22,811 bases of DNA from UBA1422 sp041859095 (GCA_041859095.1 JBHEKY010000029.1:1-22811); one strand, 5' to 3'. Positions 5,459 to 14,403 are shown, numbered from the stretch's first letter. Notes: generated by a model not told the origin, from the sequence alone. Made by a program: numbers and translations.

Positions 5459-6733
5459 ATGATTCCACTATCGACAAAGATGCGGCCCACCAGTTTAGAT
5501 GACTTTGTTGGGCAAACACACTTTATGTATCCCGGTTCTTTGCTATATAACGCAATCAAAAATAAAACTTTTGATTCCGCCATTTTCTTTGGGCCATCCG
5601 GAACAGGGAAAACAACCTTGGCCAGGATTATCGCCAGAGAAATGGATGCGGATTTTGTTGAAATCAACGCATCCACGACTGGAGTCAAAGAGCTAAAAGA
5701 ACTGATTGAGAGGGCAAAGCTAAAGTTTTTTGGGTTACAAAAGGAACAGACCTATGTTTATGTGGATGAATTTCATCGGTGGAACAAGCTGCAACAGGAT
5801 TCTCTTCTAAAGGCCCTAGAAGAGGGTGTACTGCGTTTTATCGGCAGCACCACAGAAAACCCTTACTTTGCAGTCAATAACGCTATTATCAGCCGCGTAC
5901 GTAGCATTTATGAATTTAAGAGACTCGATAAAGAAGAGGTATTACAGATACTTCAACGCACCCTTGAAGACAAAGAAAAAGGGTTTGGGAATATGGAACT
6001 CAAAGTAGATGAAAAGGCATTAGCTGTGTTGGCCGATATGAGCAACGGCGATGCACGAATCGGGTTGGATGCCATGGGGTTCATTTTGGACAATCTGAAC
6101 GATGATGGGCTCATTGACCTGGCATTTGTCCGGGAAGCCATGCAACAACAAACGACTTTTTTTGACAAAAGTGAAGATAAATACAATCTGCTGTCCGCGC
6201 TTCAAAAATCCATACGAGGCAGCGATCCGGATGCTTCAATACACTACTTGGCTCGACTGATTGAAGGTGGTGCCGACGAAATGATGATTGGTAGAAGGCT
6301 GATGGTGATTGCAGCAGAAGATGTAGGCATGGCATATCCCAATGCGATATCAATTGTCACTTCATGCGTTTCTGCCTCCCATATGGTGGGATTTCCGGAG
6401 GCAAGAATCCTGTTGGCTGAAGCGGTGGTACTTTTAGCTTCCTGCCCGAAGTCAAACCGCGCATACATGGCACTGGACGCCGCAGTGGCAGATTTGAGAA
6501 GCAAAACCATTGATGATGTCCCGCTGCACCTTAAAGATGGACACTATGATGGTGCAAAGGACCGTGGTATCGGTCTGGAATATAAATATCCCCATCAGTT
6601 CGGTGGTTATGTGAAACAGCAGTATCTACCAGACAATCTACACAAAGAAGCTGTCAAATATTACAACCCCACCGAAAACGGCAATGAAGCCGCCTTCAAA
6701 AAATATCTAGAAAGCTTGGATAAAAAGAAATGA
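5459..6733 (+). CDS. rarA: Replication-associated recombination protein RarA (MgsA), AAA+ ATPase
   Basis: A 424-residue member of the RarA/Mgs1/WRNIP1 family, clamp-loader-like ATPases that act at stalled replication forks. The N-terminal ATPase has Walker A GPSGTGKT (45-52) and Walker B DEFHRWNK (103-110), where most relatives have DEIHRFNK. The sensor region reads STTENPYFAVNNAIISR, followed by the SRRLMVIAAEDVG-type tetramerisation region (here GRRLMVIAAEDVGMAYPNA) and the C-terminal GHYDGAKDRGIGLEYKYPHQFGG signature. The length is normal. The ATG has AGGAG seven bases upstream. Its TGA overlaps the ATG of ispH-rpsA by four bases, so the two are translationally coupled. Confidence 0.95.
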   Translation: MIPLSTKMRPTSLDDFVGQTHFMYPGSLLYNAIKNKTFDSAIFFGPSGTGKTTLARIIAREMDADFVEINASTTGVKELKELIERAKLKFFGLQKEQTYVYVDEFHRWNKLQQDSLLKALEEGVLRFIGSTTENPYFAVNNAIISRVRSIYEFKRLDKEEVLQILQRTLEDKEKGFGNMELKVDEKALAVLADMSNGDARIGLDAMGFILDNLNDDGLIDLAFVREAMQQQTTFFDKSEDKYNLLSALQKSIRGSDPDASIHYLARLIEGGADEMMIGRRLMVIAAEDVGMAYPNAISIVTSCVSASHMVGFPEARILLAEAVVLLASCPKSNRAYMALDAAVADLRSKTIDDVPLHLKDGHYDGAKDRGIGLEYKYPHQFGGYVKQQYLPDNLHKEAVKYYNPTENGNEAAFKKYLESLDKKK

Positions 6734-8850
6734 AAACCATTATACGAGCACCCCATTCCGGTTTTTGCTTTGGTGTGAAACAAGCCATCGAAAAGGCGGA
6801 AGAAGCAGCAGTTCAGTGCGAAGGACAACCAATTCATTCAAGAGGATCGCTCATTCATAACAAGAATGTGACGGAACAACTTCGCCTGAAAGGAATTGAC
6901 GTGATTGAGAAACTTGAACAAGCGGTTGAAGGCGAGACAGTTATTGTACGTTCCCATGGAGAACCGAAATCCTTTTATGAAGAAGCGGCATCTCGGGAAT
7001 TACATGTTGTAGACGCCACATGCCCCTATGTAAAACGCATTCACGATCATGTGCAGCGAGCACATCAGCTCGGGAAACAAGTGGTGATTGTAGGTGACAG
7101 GAATCATCCTGAAGTCATCGGCGTAAACGGGTGGTGTGAAAACTGTGCAATTGTGGTAGCCAATGCTGCCGAAGCAGAAAAAGTGCAAGGCAACAATCTA
7201 TTTGTTGTGGCACAAACAACAATTCAAAAGGAAATGTTAGACGAGATAAGCCGAGTATTTAAAAAAAATGGTTTGCTGGCCGAAATAGAAAACACCATCT
7301 GCAAAGCTACTACCGAAAGACAAAAGGGATGCGAAGAGACCGCGAAGATAGTGGACTTAATGTTGATTGTGGGAGACCATCAAAGCTCGAATACCAAAAA
7401 ACTATTCGAAATTGCTCGAAAATATTGCCCGGAAACCTATTTTGTTGAAAATATAAACGATTTACCATTGAAAAAAATACAAAAATATAATAAAATAGGC
7501 GTTGCCGCAGGCGCATCGACGCCTGAGGGAGCAATTGAGGAGGTTATTTCTAATATGAGTGACAAAATCACCGAAAACAACGAACTAAGCATGAATGACT
7601 TTATGGAAGAAATCGAGAAGTCAATGCGACTGCCAAGAGGCGGCGAAATGGTAACCGGGACCATTCACCAAGTGACGGACAGAGAAATCATCGTCAATCT
7701 TGGATGCAAAAAAGACGGGATCATTCCTAAAGAAGAAATCAAAATGGAAGCTGATCAAAAATTGACTGAACTATTTCATGTTGGGGACGAAATTCACGCC
7801 AAAGTCATCAAAACCGATGATGGAGACGGCAGCATACTTCTTTCCAGAAAGAAGTTGGAAGCTGTTGAGCATTGGGATGAAATTAACAATGCATACGAAA
7901 ACAGAACATTAATTGACGTTAATGTACTCAGGCAAGTTAATGGCGGCGTCATTGCTGCATACAAGGAAGTACAGGGATTCATTCCTTTATCCCAGCTTTC
8001 CGACAAATTCGTAGAAGACTCTGCCGAATTTGTAGGAAGAACTCTGAGTGTCCGTGTTTCACGAGTGGATCAGAGAAGAGGAAAGGCAGTTTTCTCTCGC
8101 AAGGCACATCTGCAAGAAGAAAAGCAGAAGCTTATGGAAGAAATCTGGAGCACCATTGAAGTTGGAGATATCGTAGAAGGCGCTGTCATGCGTTTCACCG
8201 ATTATGGCGCGTTTGTAGACATCGGCGGCATTGACGGACTGCTCCATATCTCAGAAATTTCCTGGGGCAAGCTAAAACACCCACAGGAAATCCTGAAGAT
8301 TGGACAGACTATTCAAGTCAAGGTCCTTTCAATGAATAGCGAAAAAGGCAAAATCTCATTGGGTCTGAAGCAAACTCAACCGGAACCCTGGGCTGTCATT
8401 GATGACAAGTATCAGGTTGGCGACGTTGTAGAAGGCAAAGTTGTGCAGATTAAAGAATATGGTTGTTTCGTCGAGTTAGAGCCGGGTCTTGATGGACTTG
8501 TTCATATCTCGGAAGTAAACCACAAGAGAATTGGTAACATCAATGATGAATTCTCCGTTGGCGATACTGTGAAAGCAAAGATTCTTGAGATTGACAAAGA
8601 AAACAAGAGAATCAGCTTGAGCATCAAAGAAACCATTGAGCCTCCAATTTTCGAAGAAGAGGTTGCAGTAGCACCTGAAGCAGCACCTGAAGTTGTTGAA
8701 GAAACAGCTCCTGAAGTTGCTCTCGAAGCAGCACCTGAAGTAGTTGAAGAAGCAGCCGCTCCTGAAGTTGTTGAAGAAGTAGCTCCAGCAGTTGTTGAAG
8801 AAGTAGCTCCTGAAGTTGTTGAAGAAGCAACAGAAGAAGAAGAAGCTTAA
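6730..8850 (+). CDS. ispH: IspH–S1 fusion: HMBPP reductase joined to four S1 RNA-binding domains
   Basis: A 706-residue bifunctional protein. Residues 1-276 are IspH, the [4Fe-4S] enzyme that reduces HMBPP to isopentenyl and dimethylallyl diphosphate in the last step of the MEP pathway. The cluster cysteines are Cys13 (FCFGV), Cys98 (DATCPYV) and Cys191 (NTICKAT). Substrate-pocket motifs LIHN, RSHGEP, NHPEV, SSNT and GASTPEG are present. After a short linker come four S1 domains (about 305-375, 390-455, 475-545, 560-635), the last two closest to canonical ribosomal S1. The tail (about 640-706) is an acidic Ala-Pro-Glu-Val-Val-Glu-Glu repeat. Such fusions are known in Clostridia, where this gene serves as the S1 gene. 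The start overlaps the rarA stop. No frameshift is seen at the junction. Confidence 0.95.
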   Translation: MKTIIRAPHSGFCFGVKQAIEKAEEAAVQCEGQPIHSRGSLIHNKNVTEQLRLKGIDVIEKLEQAVEGETVIVRSHGEPKSFYEEAASRELHVVDATCPYVKRIHDHVQRAHQLGKQVVIVGDRNHPEVIGVNGWCENCAIVVANAAEAEKVQGNNLFVVAQTTIQKEMLDEISRVFKKNGLLAEIENTICKATTERQKGCEETAKIVDLMLIVGDHQSSNTKKLFEIARKYCPETYFVENINDLPLKKIQKYNKIGVAAGASTPEGAIEEVISNMSDKITENNELSMNDFMEEIEKSMRLPRGGEMVTGTIHQVTDREIIVNLGCKKDGIIPKEEIKMEADQKLTELFHVGDEIHAKVIKTDDGDGSILLSRKKLEAVEHWDEINNAYENRTLIDVNVLRQVNGGVIAAYKEVQGFIPLSQLSDKFVEDSAEFVGRTLSVRVSRVDQRRGKAVFSRKAHLQEEKQKLMEEIWSTIEVGDIVEGAVMRFTDYGAFVDIGGIDGLLHISEISWGKLKHPQEILKIGQTIQVKVLSMNSEKGKISLGLKQTQPEPWAVIDDKYQVGDVVEGKVVQIKEYGCFVELEPGLDGLVHISEVNHKRIGNINDEFSVGDTVKAKILEIDKENKRISLSIKETIEPPIFEEEVAVAPEAAPEVVEETAPEVALEAAPEVVEEAAAPEVVEEVAPAVVEEVAPEVVEEATEEEEA

Positions 8851-8866
8851 CCCGCAAGCATAAATT

Positions 8867-8892
8867 AAAAAGCACACCTCGGTGTGCTTTTT
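8867..8892. terminator. Bidirectional terminator between ispH-rpsA and recN
   Basis: A perfect stem of 11-12 bp (8867-8878 with 8881-8892) around CTCG, with A5 on one side and T5 on the other. It serves the plus-strand ispH-rpsA and the convergent minus-strand argR-recN transcript. Confidence 0.88.
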
Positions 8893-8931
8893 CTTTTAGT
8901 TCATTGGTATGTAATATCGGTGGGGTTCCCA

Positions 8932-10557
8932 CTATAATTTTCCCGCTAAATCAATCAGTTCTCTTGCAGACTTCACAGTCGTATCGGAAATGTTGATTCC
9001 ACTGAGCAGTCGAGCGATTTCTTCTACTTTTTCTCTGTCGCTAAGCGGTTTGATGGTGGTATAGGTCATGTGCTCATCCGAAGTTTTTACAATGCGGAAA
9101 TGGTGATCTCCGAAAGCAGCAATCTGAGGCAGATGGGTAATGGAAATGACTTGATGCTTTTGGGAGATTTCCATTAATTTTTTTCCAACGACACTTGCAG
9201 TAGCACCGCTAATGCCACTATCGATTTCATCAAAGACCATAGTGGGGATACTATCGTAATCGCCGATGACACTTTTAAATGCCAACATGATACGAGACAT
9301 TTCACCACCGGAAGCAATCTTGGACAAGGGCTTCAAGTCTGAGCCTTTGTTTGTACGGATTAAGAATTCAATACTGTCGATGCCATCGCTGGAGTATTTA
9401 GGTAGCTTAAGCACTTTAATATTTAGTTTAGCATCCTGAAAGTTTAAATCGATTAACTCGTTGGTTATTTTCTCTTCAAGACTTCTGGCGGAAGTCTTGC
9501 GAAGATGAGTTAAGCGGGCACATTCTTCTTGTAACATCTCTTCAATTCGAGCTTTTTCCAAATTCAGGCTTTCGATTTCTGAATCCATGTTTTCAATGCT
9601 TAACAAATCCTTTTCGAGCTTTTGACCATATTCGATAACATCTTCGATAGACATGCTATACTTCCTTTTAATATTCTCAAGAAAGTCATCACGCTCGGTG
9701 ACATCTCGCAAGTCTTGATCTGAAAAGACAATTTTATCTTTTGCATCTCTGATTTTGGAACATAAATCTTCAACCCGATAATAGATATCTGTAAACTCAT
9801 CTTCCAAGTTGGCGGCATCTCTTGACATTTCGGAAATCGGTTTTAGTGTTTTTTGAATATCCGATAGAACCTCCAGGGCTGATCTGCTGTCGGTACGTGC
9901 GATGCCATAGGCGATTTCAAAGTTTTGGTAAATCCGCTCTTTGTTACGCAAATAGATTAGTTGTTCTTCCAAAAGTTTGTCTTCCCCGGGAGTAAGATTC
10001 GCTTGGTTGATTTCATGAAGTTCATAATCCATAAAATCTTTTTTTCGGCGGTTGTCTCTGGTTTCAGTAATCAAAGAAGAAAGTCGCTTGCTGGCCTCTT
10101 GAAAGTCATCGAATAGTTGAGCAACTCGTTTTTTTGTCGAAGTGATAGAGTCTTTTTCGTATGCATCGACTAGTTTGATATGATTTTCGGGGTTCAACAA
10201 TGATTGATGGGCATACTGTCCATGTACATCTGTAATGGTGCGACAATATTCGTTAAGTTGTGCTAATGTTACAATCTCACCGTTTATTTTACATAGGTTT
10301 TTGCCTTCTGAAGAAATTTCTCTTGTCAGAACAGATTCTTCGTTCATTTGACTCGCAACCATCTGGATAACGGCTTTGTCGGCCCCGGTTCGAACGTAGG
10401 TTTTGTCAGCGCGTCCTCCCAAAGCCATATTCATAGCTTCAATGATGATGGATTTTCCCGCCCCGGTTTCCCCGGTTATGATGTTCAATCCTTTATGAAA
10501 GTCAACCTCGAGTGCTTCGATGATGGCAAAGTCTCGAATACTAATGTGTGTAATCAT
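8932..10557 (-). CDS. recN: DNA repair protein RecN
   Basis: A 541-residue SMC-like ATPase for double-strand break repair and end cohesion. The N-terminal half-ATPase has Walker A GETGAGKS (29-36) after the typical start MITHISIRDFAIIE. A long coiled coil follows. The C-terminal half has the signature ASGGEMSRIMLA (about 415-426), the Walker B segment TMVFDEIDSGISG (about 439-451) and THLPQIAAFGDHHF. The length is at the low end of the family. It is downstream of argR on the same transcript with a 10-base gap, the usual Firmicutes order, and AGGGG precedes the ATG. Confidence 0.96.
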   Translation of the reverse strand: MITHISIRDFAIIEALEVDFHKGLNIITGETGAGKSIIIEAMNMALGGRADKTYVRTGADKAVIQMVASQMNEESVLTREISSEGKNLCKINGEIVTLAQLNEYCRTITDVHGQYAHQSLLNPENHIKLVDAYEKDSITSTKKRVAQLFDDFQEASKRLSSLITETRDNRRKKDFMDYELHEINQANLTPGEDKLLEEQLIYLRNKERIYQNFEIAYGIARTDSRSALEVLSDIQKTLKPISEMSRDAANLEDEFTDIYYRVEDLCSKIRDAKDKIVFSDQDLRDVTERDDFLENIKRKYSMSIEDVIEYGQKLEKDLLSIENMDSEIESLNLEKARIEEMLQEECARLTHLRKTSARSLEEKITNELIDLNFQDAKLNIKVLKLPKYSSDGIDSIEFLIRTNKGSDLKPLSKIASGGEMSRIMLAFKSVIGDYDSIPTMVFDEIDSGISGATASVVGKKLMEISQKHQVISITHLPQIAAFGDHHFRIVKTSDEHMTYTTIKPLSDREKVEEIARLLSGINISDTTVKSARELIDLAGKL

Positions 10558-10567
10558 AGAAGTCCCC

Positions 10568-11017
10568 TTACTTTAACAATTCATCGAAATCAGCTAATAA
10601 CGCTGGTACATTGACAGGGTCGTCCACCACAATCATGATGGTATTATCTCCAGCAACAGAACCGACGATGTGGGAAAAATTCAAAGAATCGATGGCTTCG
10701 CCTGCAGCAGGACCACAGCCGGAAAGGGTTTTAATGACGACGATGTTGCCAGCTGTCTTTACTGAGGTAATCGTCTCTTTAAAGATTTTTACAAAACGAT
10801 CGGAGATAGGCCCGGCATCTCCATTGCTGATGGCATATTTGTAGTGGCCGGTGGGGGAAAGGGTTTTTATGAGTTGCAGTTCTTTGATGTCTCTTGACAC
10901 GGTTGCTTGGGTCACATCAAAACCGGCGTCTCGTAGCAATTGACATAGTTTTTCCTGGGTTTCGATTTCATTTGTTTGAATCAATTCCAGAACCTTATTC
11001 TGTCTTGAATATCGCAT
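10568..11017 (-). CDS. argR: Arginine repressor ArgR
   Basis: A 149-residue regulator of arginine synthesis and catabolism genes. The N-terminal winged helix-turn-helix has the family motif TQATVSRDIKEL (about 40-51). The C-terminal domain binds arginine and forms the hexamer, with the GxAxxIA-like stretch GPAAGEAIDSL followed by IVGSVAGDNTIMIV. I chose the ATG at 11017 because it starts MRYSRQNKVLELI, the usual beginning, and has a strong AGGAG upstream; an in-frame start 13 codons earlier adds atypical residues. It leads the argR-recN operon. Confidence 0.95.
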   Translation of the reverse strand: MRYSRQNKVLELIQTNEIETQEKLCQLLRDAGFDVTQATVSRDIKELQLIKTLSPTGHYKYAISNGDAGPISDRFVKIFKETITSVKTAGNIVVIKTLSGCGPAAGEAIDSLNFSHIVGSVAGDNTIMIVVDDPVNVPALLADFDELLK

Positions 11018-11058
11018 TGAAAAAACTCCTCTCTCAAAGCATGCACACTCTTTCACGC

Positions 11059-11095
11059 TTATTCATAATTATACCATTCCACCAGTGGAATTCAA
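11059..11095 (-). promoter_or_regulatory. argR promoter with an internal dyad
   Basis: On the minus strand, TTGAAT (11095-11090) and TATAAT (11073-11068) are 16 bases apart. The spacer and part of the -35 contain a perfect 7-2-7 inverted repeat, ATTCCAC-CA-GTGGAAT (11076-11091). Just downstream of the -10 is TATGAATAA (11067-11059), which matches one half of an ARG box. Autoregulation by ArgR is possible; the dyad itself does not fit the ARG consensus. Confidence 0.6.
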
Positions 11096-11103
11096 CACAA
11101 ATA

Positions 11104-11132
11104 TAGACAAACATATGTTTGTATGCTATAAT
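11104..11132 (+). promoter_or_regulatory. ruvC promoter with a LexA-like operator
   Basis: TAGACA (11104-11109) and an extended -10, TGCTATAAT (11124-11132), lie 17 bases apart. A perfect 16-bp palindrome, ACAAACATATGTTTGT (11107-11122), fills the spacer. It differs from the Gram-positive LexA box CGAACatatGTTCG at one symmetric position per half. A repressor bound there would block the ruvCAB promoter. Confidence 0.7.
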
Positions 11133-11164
11133 TCAGAAAGAAAATAAGAGAAAAGAGGGTGCCG

Positions 11165-11677
11165 ATGAGAATCTTGGGGATTGATCCGGGATACGCCATT
11201 TTAGGATATGGAATCGTCGATATGAAAGGCAATCACTTCAATGCAATTGCATATGGAGCGGTTACAACGGAGGCCTGCACCGAAATGCCGGACCGACTTA
11301 AACATTTGTACAGTTCTCTGATGGAGATTATCGCTGAGCATCAGCCGGAAGCCGCATCCATTGAAGAATTGTTTTTTAATACCAACACTTCAACTGCAAT
11401 TAACGTGAGCCAAGCAAGAGGCGTAGCAATATTAGCCTGTATTAATTCGGGCTTGTCAGTGGATGAATATACACCCCTTCAAATCAAGCAAGCGCTTACC
11501 GGAATGGGGAGAGCGGACAAAGGCCAGGTTCAATTCATGGTCAAAAATCTGCTCAAGCTCGAGAAAATACCAAAACCGGATGATGTGGCTGACGCGTTGG
11601 CAGCTGCCATCTGTCACGGCAACTCGTCCTGTGCAAGGGCACGTATGTCCAAAGCACAAAGGAATACTACCAAATAG
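11165..11677 (+). CDS. ruvC: Holliday junction resolvase RuvC
   Basis: A 170-residue endonuclease that cuts Holliday junctions after RuvAB branch migration. The RNase H-fold acidic residues are in place: Asp7 (GIDPG), Glu67 (IEELFF), Asp140 and Asp143 (KPDDVADALA). The motif NTSTAINVSQARGVA is typical. The ATG at 11165 follows AGAGGG at a good distance; a GTG two codons earlier is in frame but lies in the binding site. It is the first gene of ruvC-ruvA-ruvB, 14 bases before ruvA. Confidence 0.96.
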   Translation: MRILGIDPGYAILGYGIVDMKGNHFNAIAYGAVTTEACTEMPDRLKHLYSSLMEIIAEHQPEAASIEELFFNTNTSTAINVSQARGVAILACINSGLSVDEYTPLQIKQALTGMGRADKGQVQFMVKNLLKLEKIPKPDDVADALAAAICHGNSSCARARMSKAQRNTTK

Positions 11678-11691
11678 GAGGCTTTGTATTT

Positions 11692-12297
11692 ATGATTGGA
11701 TATTTGATTGGAATTTTAACCATGAAAACAGATGCAGGCGTCTTGATTGAAACAGGCGGCATAGGCTATGAAGTCATGATTCCTGGAAACAGCCATATTT
11801 TTCTCGAAAAAGAAGGCACAGAAATAAAAGTATATACTGCGATGATTGTTCGTGAAGATGACATTAGCTTATATGGATTCAGTGATATGACGTCTTTGCA
11901 ACTCTTCAAAAAATTAATTACTGTCAGCGGGGTAGGTGCAAAGGCAGCGTTATCAATTTTGTCTGCCATGTCAGTGGATGAAATTCAAAAAGCGATTGTC
12001 TTTGAGGATCCAACAATGTTAACTCGAGCGCAAGGCATTGGCAAAAAAACCGCTCAGAGAATTGTACTGGATTTGAAAGACAAACTAGGAAACATCACAC
12101 AAAACGATGGTATTGGTGGAGAGATGAATGCTGAGTATGCTGGACTAGATGGCAACAATCCAAGAATGGAAGCGCTTGCGGCATTGACGGCGCTAGGTTA
12201 TACAAGAGGCGAGGCTGCATCAGCTCTGGCAGCAGTAATAGACAATGACCTGACGACGGAAGCTTATATCAAACAATCTCTCAAAAAACTATTCTAA
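11692..12297 (+). CDS. ruvA: Holliday junction branch migration protein RuvA
   Basis: A 201-residue junction-binding subunit. An N-terminal OB fold begins MIGYLIGIL. Two helix-hairpin-helix motifs follow (VSGVGAKAALSIL and AQGIGKKTAQRIVLDLKDK), then a flexible linker. The C-terminal RuvB-binding domain reads EALAALTALGYTRGEAASAL. TAGGAGG lies upstream of the ATG. A 13-base gap leads to ruvB. Confidence 0.97.
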   Translation: MIGYLIGILTMKTDAGVLIETGGIGYEVMIPGNSHIFLEKEGTEIKVYTAMIVREDDISLYGFSDMTSLQLFKKLITVSGVGAKAALSILSAMSVDEIQKAIVFEDPTMLTRAQGIGKKTAQRIVLDLKDKLGNITQNDGIGGEMNAEYAGLDGNNPRMEALAALTALGYTRGEAASALAAVIDNDLTTEAYIKQSLKKLF

Positions 12298-12310
12298 GAG
12301 AGGACATACT

Positions 12311-13366
12311 ATGGAATTCGAAGATCGGATTACAGCCACAAAAATCACAAAAGAAGAAGATGGTGGTGAGACAACACTCAGACCACAAACCTTCTCTGAT
12401 TATATTGGGCAAAAAAACGCAACGGATAATCTCAAGGTCTTTATTGAAGCTGCAAAACAGCGTGGAGAACCTTTGGACCATGTGCTTTTTTACGGTCCGC
12501 CGGGCTTGGGCAAAACAACGCTAGCTAACATCATCGCCAATGAACTTGGTGTGGATATTCGGATTACAAGCGGTCCGGCCATCGAGCGTGCAGGAGATTT
12601 GGCTGCAATTCTAACAAACTTAAACGAAAACGACGTACTATTCATCGATGAAATACACAGACTCAATCGATCGGTTGAAGAAGTGTTGTATTCAGCCATG
12701 GAAGATTTTGCATTGGATATTATCATCGGAAAAGGTCCTTCCGCCCGATCAATTCGTTTGGATTTAGCGAAATTCACTTTGATTGGCGCAACCACTCGTG
12801 CAGGCAGTCTGTCGGCGCCACTGCGGGACCGTTTTGGAGTGGTGTGCAAATTTGAGACCTACACAGGACCAGAACTATGTACCATCATTCAAAGGTCTGC
12901 AGGAATTTTAGGCATCAAAATTGATGAAGAAAGTTTGGATGAATTAGCGAAACGTTCAAGAGGAACGCCCCGGGTTGCCAATCGTCTACTCAAGAGAGTA
13001 AGGGATTTTTCACAAGTCAAAGGTACCGGTGTGGCAGATATGGCAATAACCAGATCCGCCTTAGAAGCGTTAGGCGTAGATCCCATGGGGCTAGAAAGTC
13101 TAGACCGTGAGATTATTAGGGTTATCATTGAGCGATTTGATGGGGGGCCTGTAGGAATCGACACCATTGCTGCGGCAATTGGGGAAGAACGTATTACTAT
13201 CGAAGATGTATACGAACCATATTTAATACAGATAGGATTTTTAAATAGAACACAGAAGGGGAGAATGATTTCCCATCTGGCGTATCGGCATATTGGTCTT
13301 GAACCCCTTGGTTCTGCATTGGCCGATGAACAGTTAGTGATGGAACAGGACCGGGAGGAAGAATGA
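12311..13366 (+). CDS. ruvB: Holliday junction branch migration helicase RuvB
   Basis: A 351-residue AAA+ motor that drives branch migration with RuvA. Walker A is GPPGLGKTT (62-70) and Walker B is LFIDEIHRLN (110-119). The sensor/arginine-finger region reads IGATTRAGSLSAPLRDRFG, and the C-terminal winged helix carries GFLNRTQKGRM. Its stop overlaps the queA start (ATGA), so ruvCAB and queA are one transcription unit. Confidence 0.97.
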   Translation: MEFEDRITATKITKEEDGGETTLRPQTFSDYIGQKNATDNLKVFIEAAKQRGEPLDHVLFYGPPGLGKTTLANIIANELGVDIRITSGPAIERAGDLAAILTNLNENDVLFIDEIHRLNRSVEEVLYSAMEDFALDIIIGKGPSARSIRLDLAKFTLIGATTRAGSLSAPLRDRFGVVCKFETYTGPELCTIIQRSAGILGIKIDEESLDELAKRSRGTPRVANRLLKRVRDFSQVKGTGVADMAITRSALEALGVDPMGLESLDREIIRVIIERFDGGPVGIDTIAAAIGEERITIEDVYEPYLIQIGFLNRTQKGRMISHLAYRHIGLEPLGSALADEQLVMEQDREEE

Positions 13367-14403
13367 GAGTAGACGATTTTGATTATACCCTACCGGATTC
13401 ATTGATTGCCCAACGACCGTGTGACAAAAGAGATGAATCTCGTCTGTTTGTTGTACATCGGGAGAGCGACACTTATGAACATAAGCATTTTTTCGATATT
13501 ATTGATTATCTGGAGCCTGGAGACTGCCTTGTATTGAATAATTCCAAGGTACTGCCTGCCAGGCTTTTTGGCATTAAAGAAGGAACCGGAGCAAAGGTCG
13601 AATTTCTTCTGATTAAGAGAATAGAAGGAGATATTTGGCAAACCATGGTTCGCCCGGGGAGAAGAATAAAACCAGGTGATGTGGTCGAATTTGGCCCTGG
13701 ATTTTCTGCGATTGTCAAAGATTTTGGTGATCAGGGTACTCGGCTGGTGGAATTTCATTATGATGGGATATTTATGGAATTTTTAGAGGAATTTGGTACA
13801 ATGCCACTCCCGCCTTATATCGAGAGACCTAGTACGGTCACGGATCAAGACCGATATCAAACGGTTTACTGTGTGCCAGAAGGTTCTGTAGCGGCACCTA
13901 CAGCCGGACTCCACTTTACACAGGAACTTCTTCAACAAATTCAGTCACACGGAGTGAAGGTGGTGTATGTAACGCTGCACGTAGGCATTGGGACATTCAG
14001 ACCGGTGAAAGCAAAAAGAGTAGAAGATCACGAGATGCACTTTGAGGAATTTGAAATTCCAGAAGAAACCGCAAGCATTGTGAATGAAACCAAAACCAAT
14101 GGAGGCAGAATCATTTCTGTTGGAACGACATCCTGCCGAACCCTTGAAAGTGGATCAATTCGTAATAAACAGGGAGAATGGCGGGTAGAAGCAGGAAGCG
14201 GTAGTACAGGAATCTTTATTTACCCCGGATATGAATTCAAGATTGTTGATGCACTTATTACCAACTTTCATTTGCCAAAATCCACCTTGCTTATGTTGGT
14301 ATCTGCACTTTACGACAGACAAAAGATGCTGGATATTTATCAAGAGGCAATTGACTTAGAGTATCGGTTCTTCAGCTATGGTGATGCTATGCTCATTGAA
14401 TAG
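13363..14403 (+). CDS. queA: S-adenosylmethionine:tRNA ribosyltransferase-isomerase QueA
   Basis: A 346-residue enzyme that transfers the ribosyl part of S-adenosylmethionine to preQ1 in tRNA, forming epoxyqueuosine. Family signatures are visible: the start RVDDFDYTLPDSLIAQRP, then VLPARLFGIK, the APTAGLHFT motif, the HVGIGTFRPV motif, GTTSCRTLES, GIFIYPGYEF and NFHLPKSTLLMLVSA. The length is normal. It is translationally coupled to ruvB and lies 64 bases before tgt, the preceding enzyme of the pathway. Confidence 0.97.
   Translation: MRVDDFDYTLPDSLIAQRPCDKRDESRLFVVHRESDTYEHKHFFDIIDYLEPGDCLVLNNSKVLPARLFGIKEGTGAKVEFLLIKRIEGDIWQTMVRPGRRIKPGDVVEFGPGFSAIVKDFGDQGTRLVEFHYDGIFMEFLEEFGTMPLPPYIERPSTVTDQDRYQTVYCVPEGSVAAPTAGLHFTQELLQQIQSHGVKVVYVTLHVGIGTFRPVKAKRVEDHEMHFEEFEIPEETASIVNETKTNGGRIISVGTTSCRTLESGSIRNKQGEWRVEAGSGSTGIFIYPGYEFKIVDALITNFHLPKSTLLMLVSALYDRQKMLDIYQEAIDLEYRFFSYGDAMLIE

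Noticed and set aside
5556..5790. Possible loss of function in RarA because DEFHRW replaces DEIHRF
   Set aside because: The catalytic Asp-Glu pair of Walker B and the Walker A motif are intact; the changes are conservative.
8660..8845. Short DNA repeats resembling an array
   Set aside because: They are codon-level repeats of Ala-Pro-Glu-Val-Val-Glu-Glu within an open frame, with no spacers of constant length, so not CRISPR.
8476..8877. Long minus-strand frame with repeated Phe and Asn residues at the end of ispH-rpsA
   Set aside because: It is the antisense of the GAA-rich acidic repeat tail; composition bias keeps it open.
12490..12849. Minus-strand open frame of 119 codons inside ruvB
   Set aside because: It is antisense to the conserved ATPase core of ruvB and has no supporting start signals.
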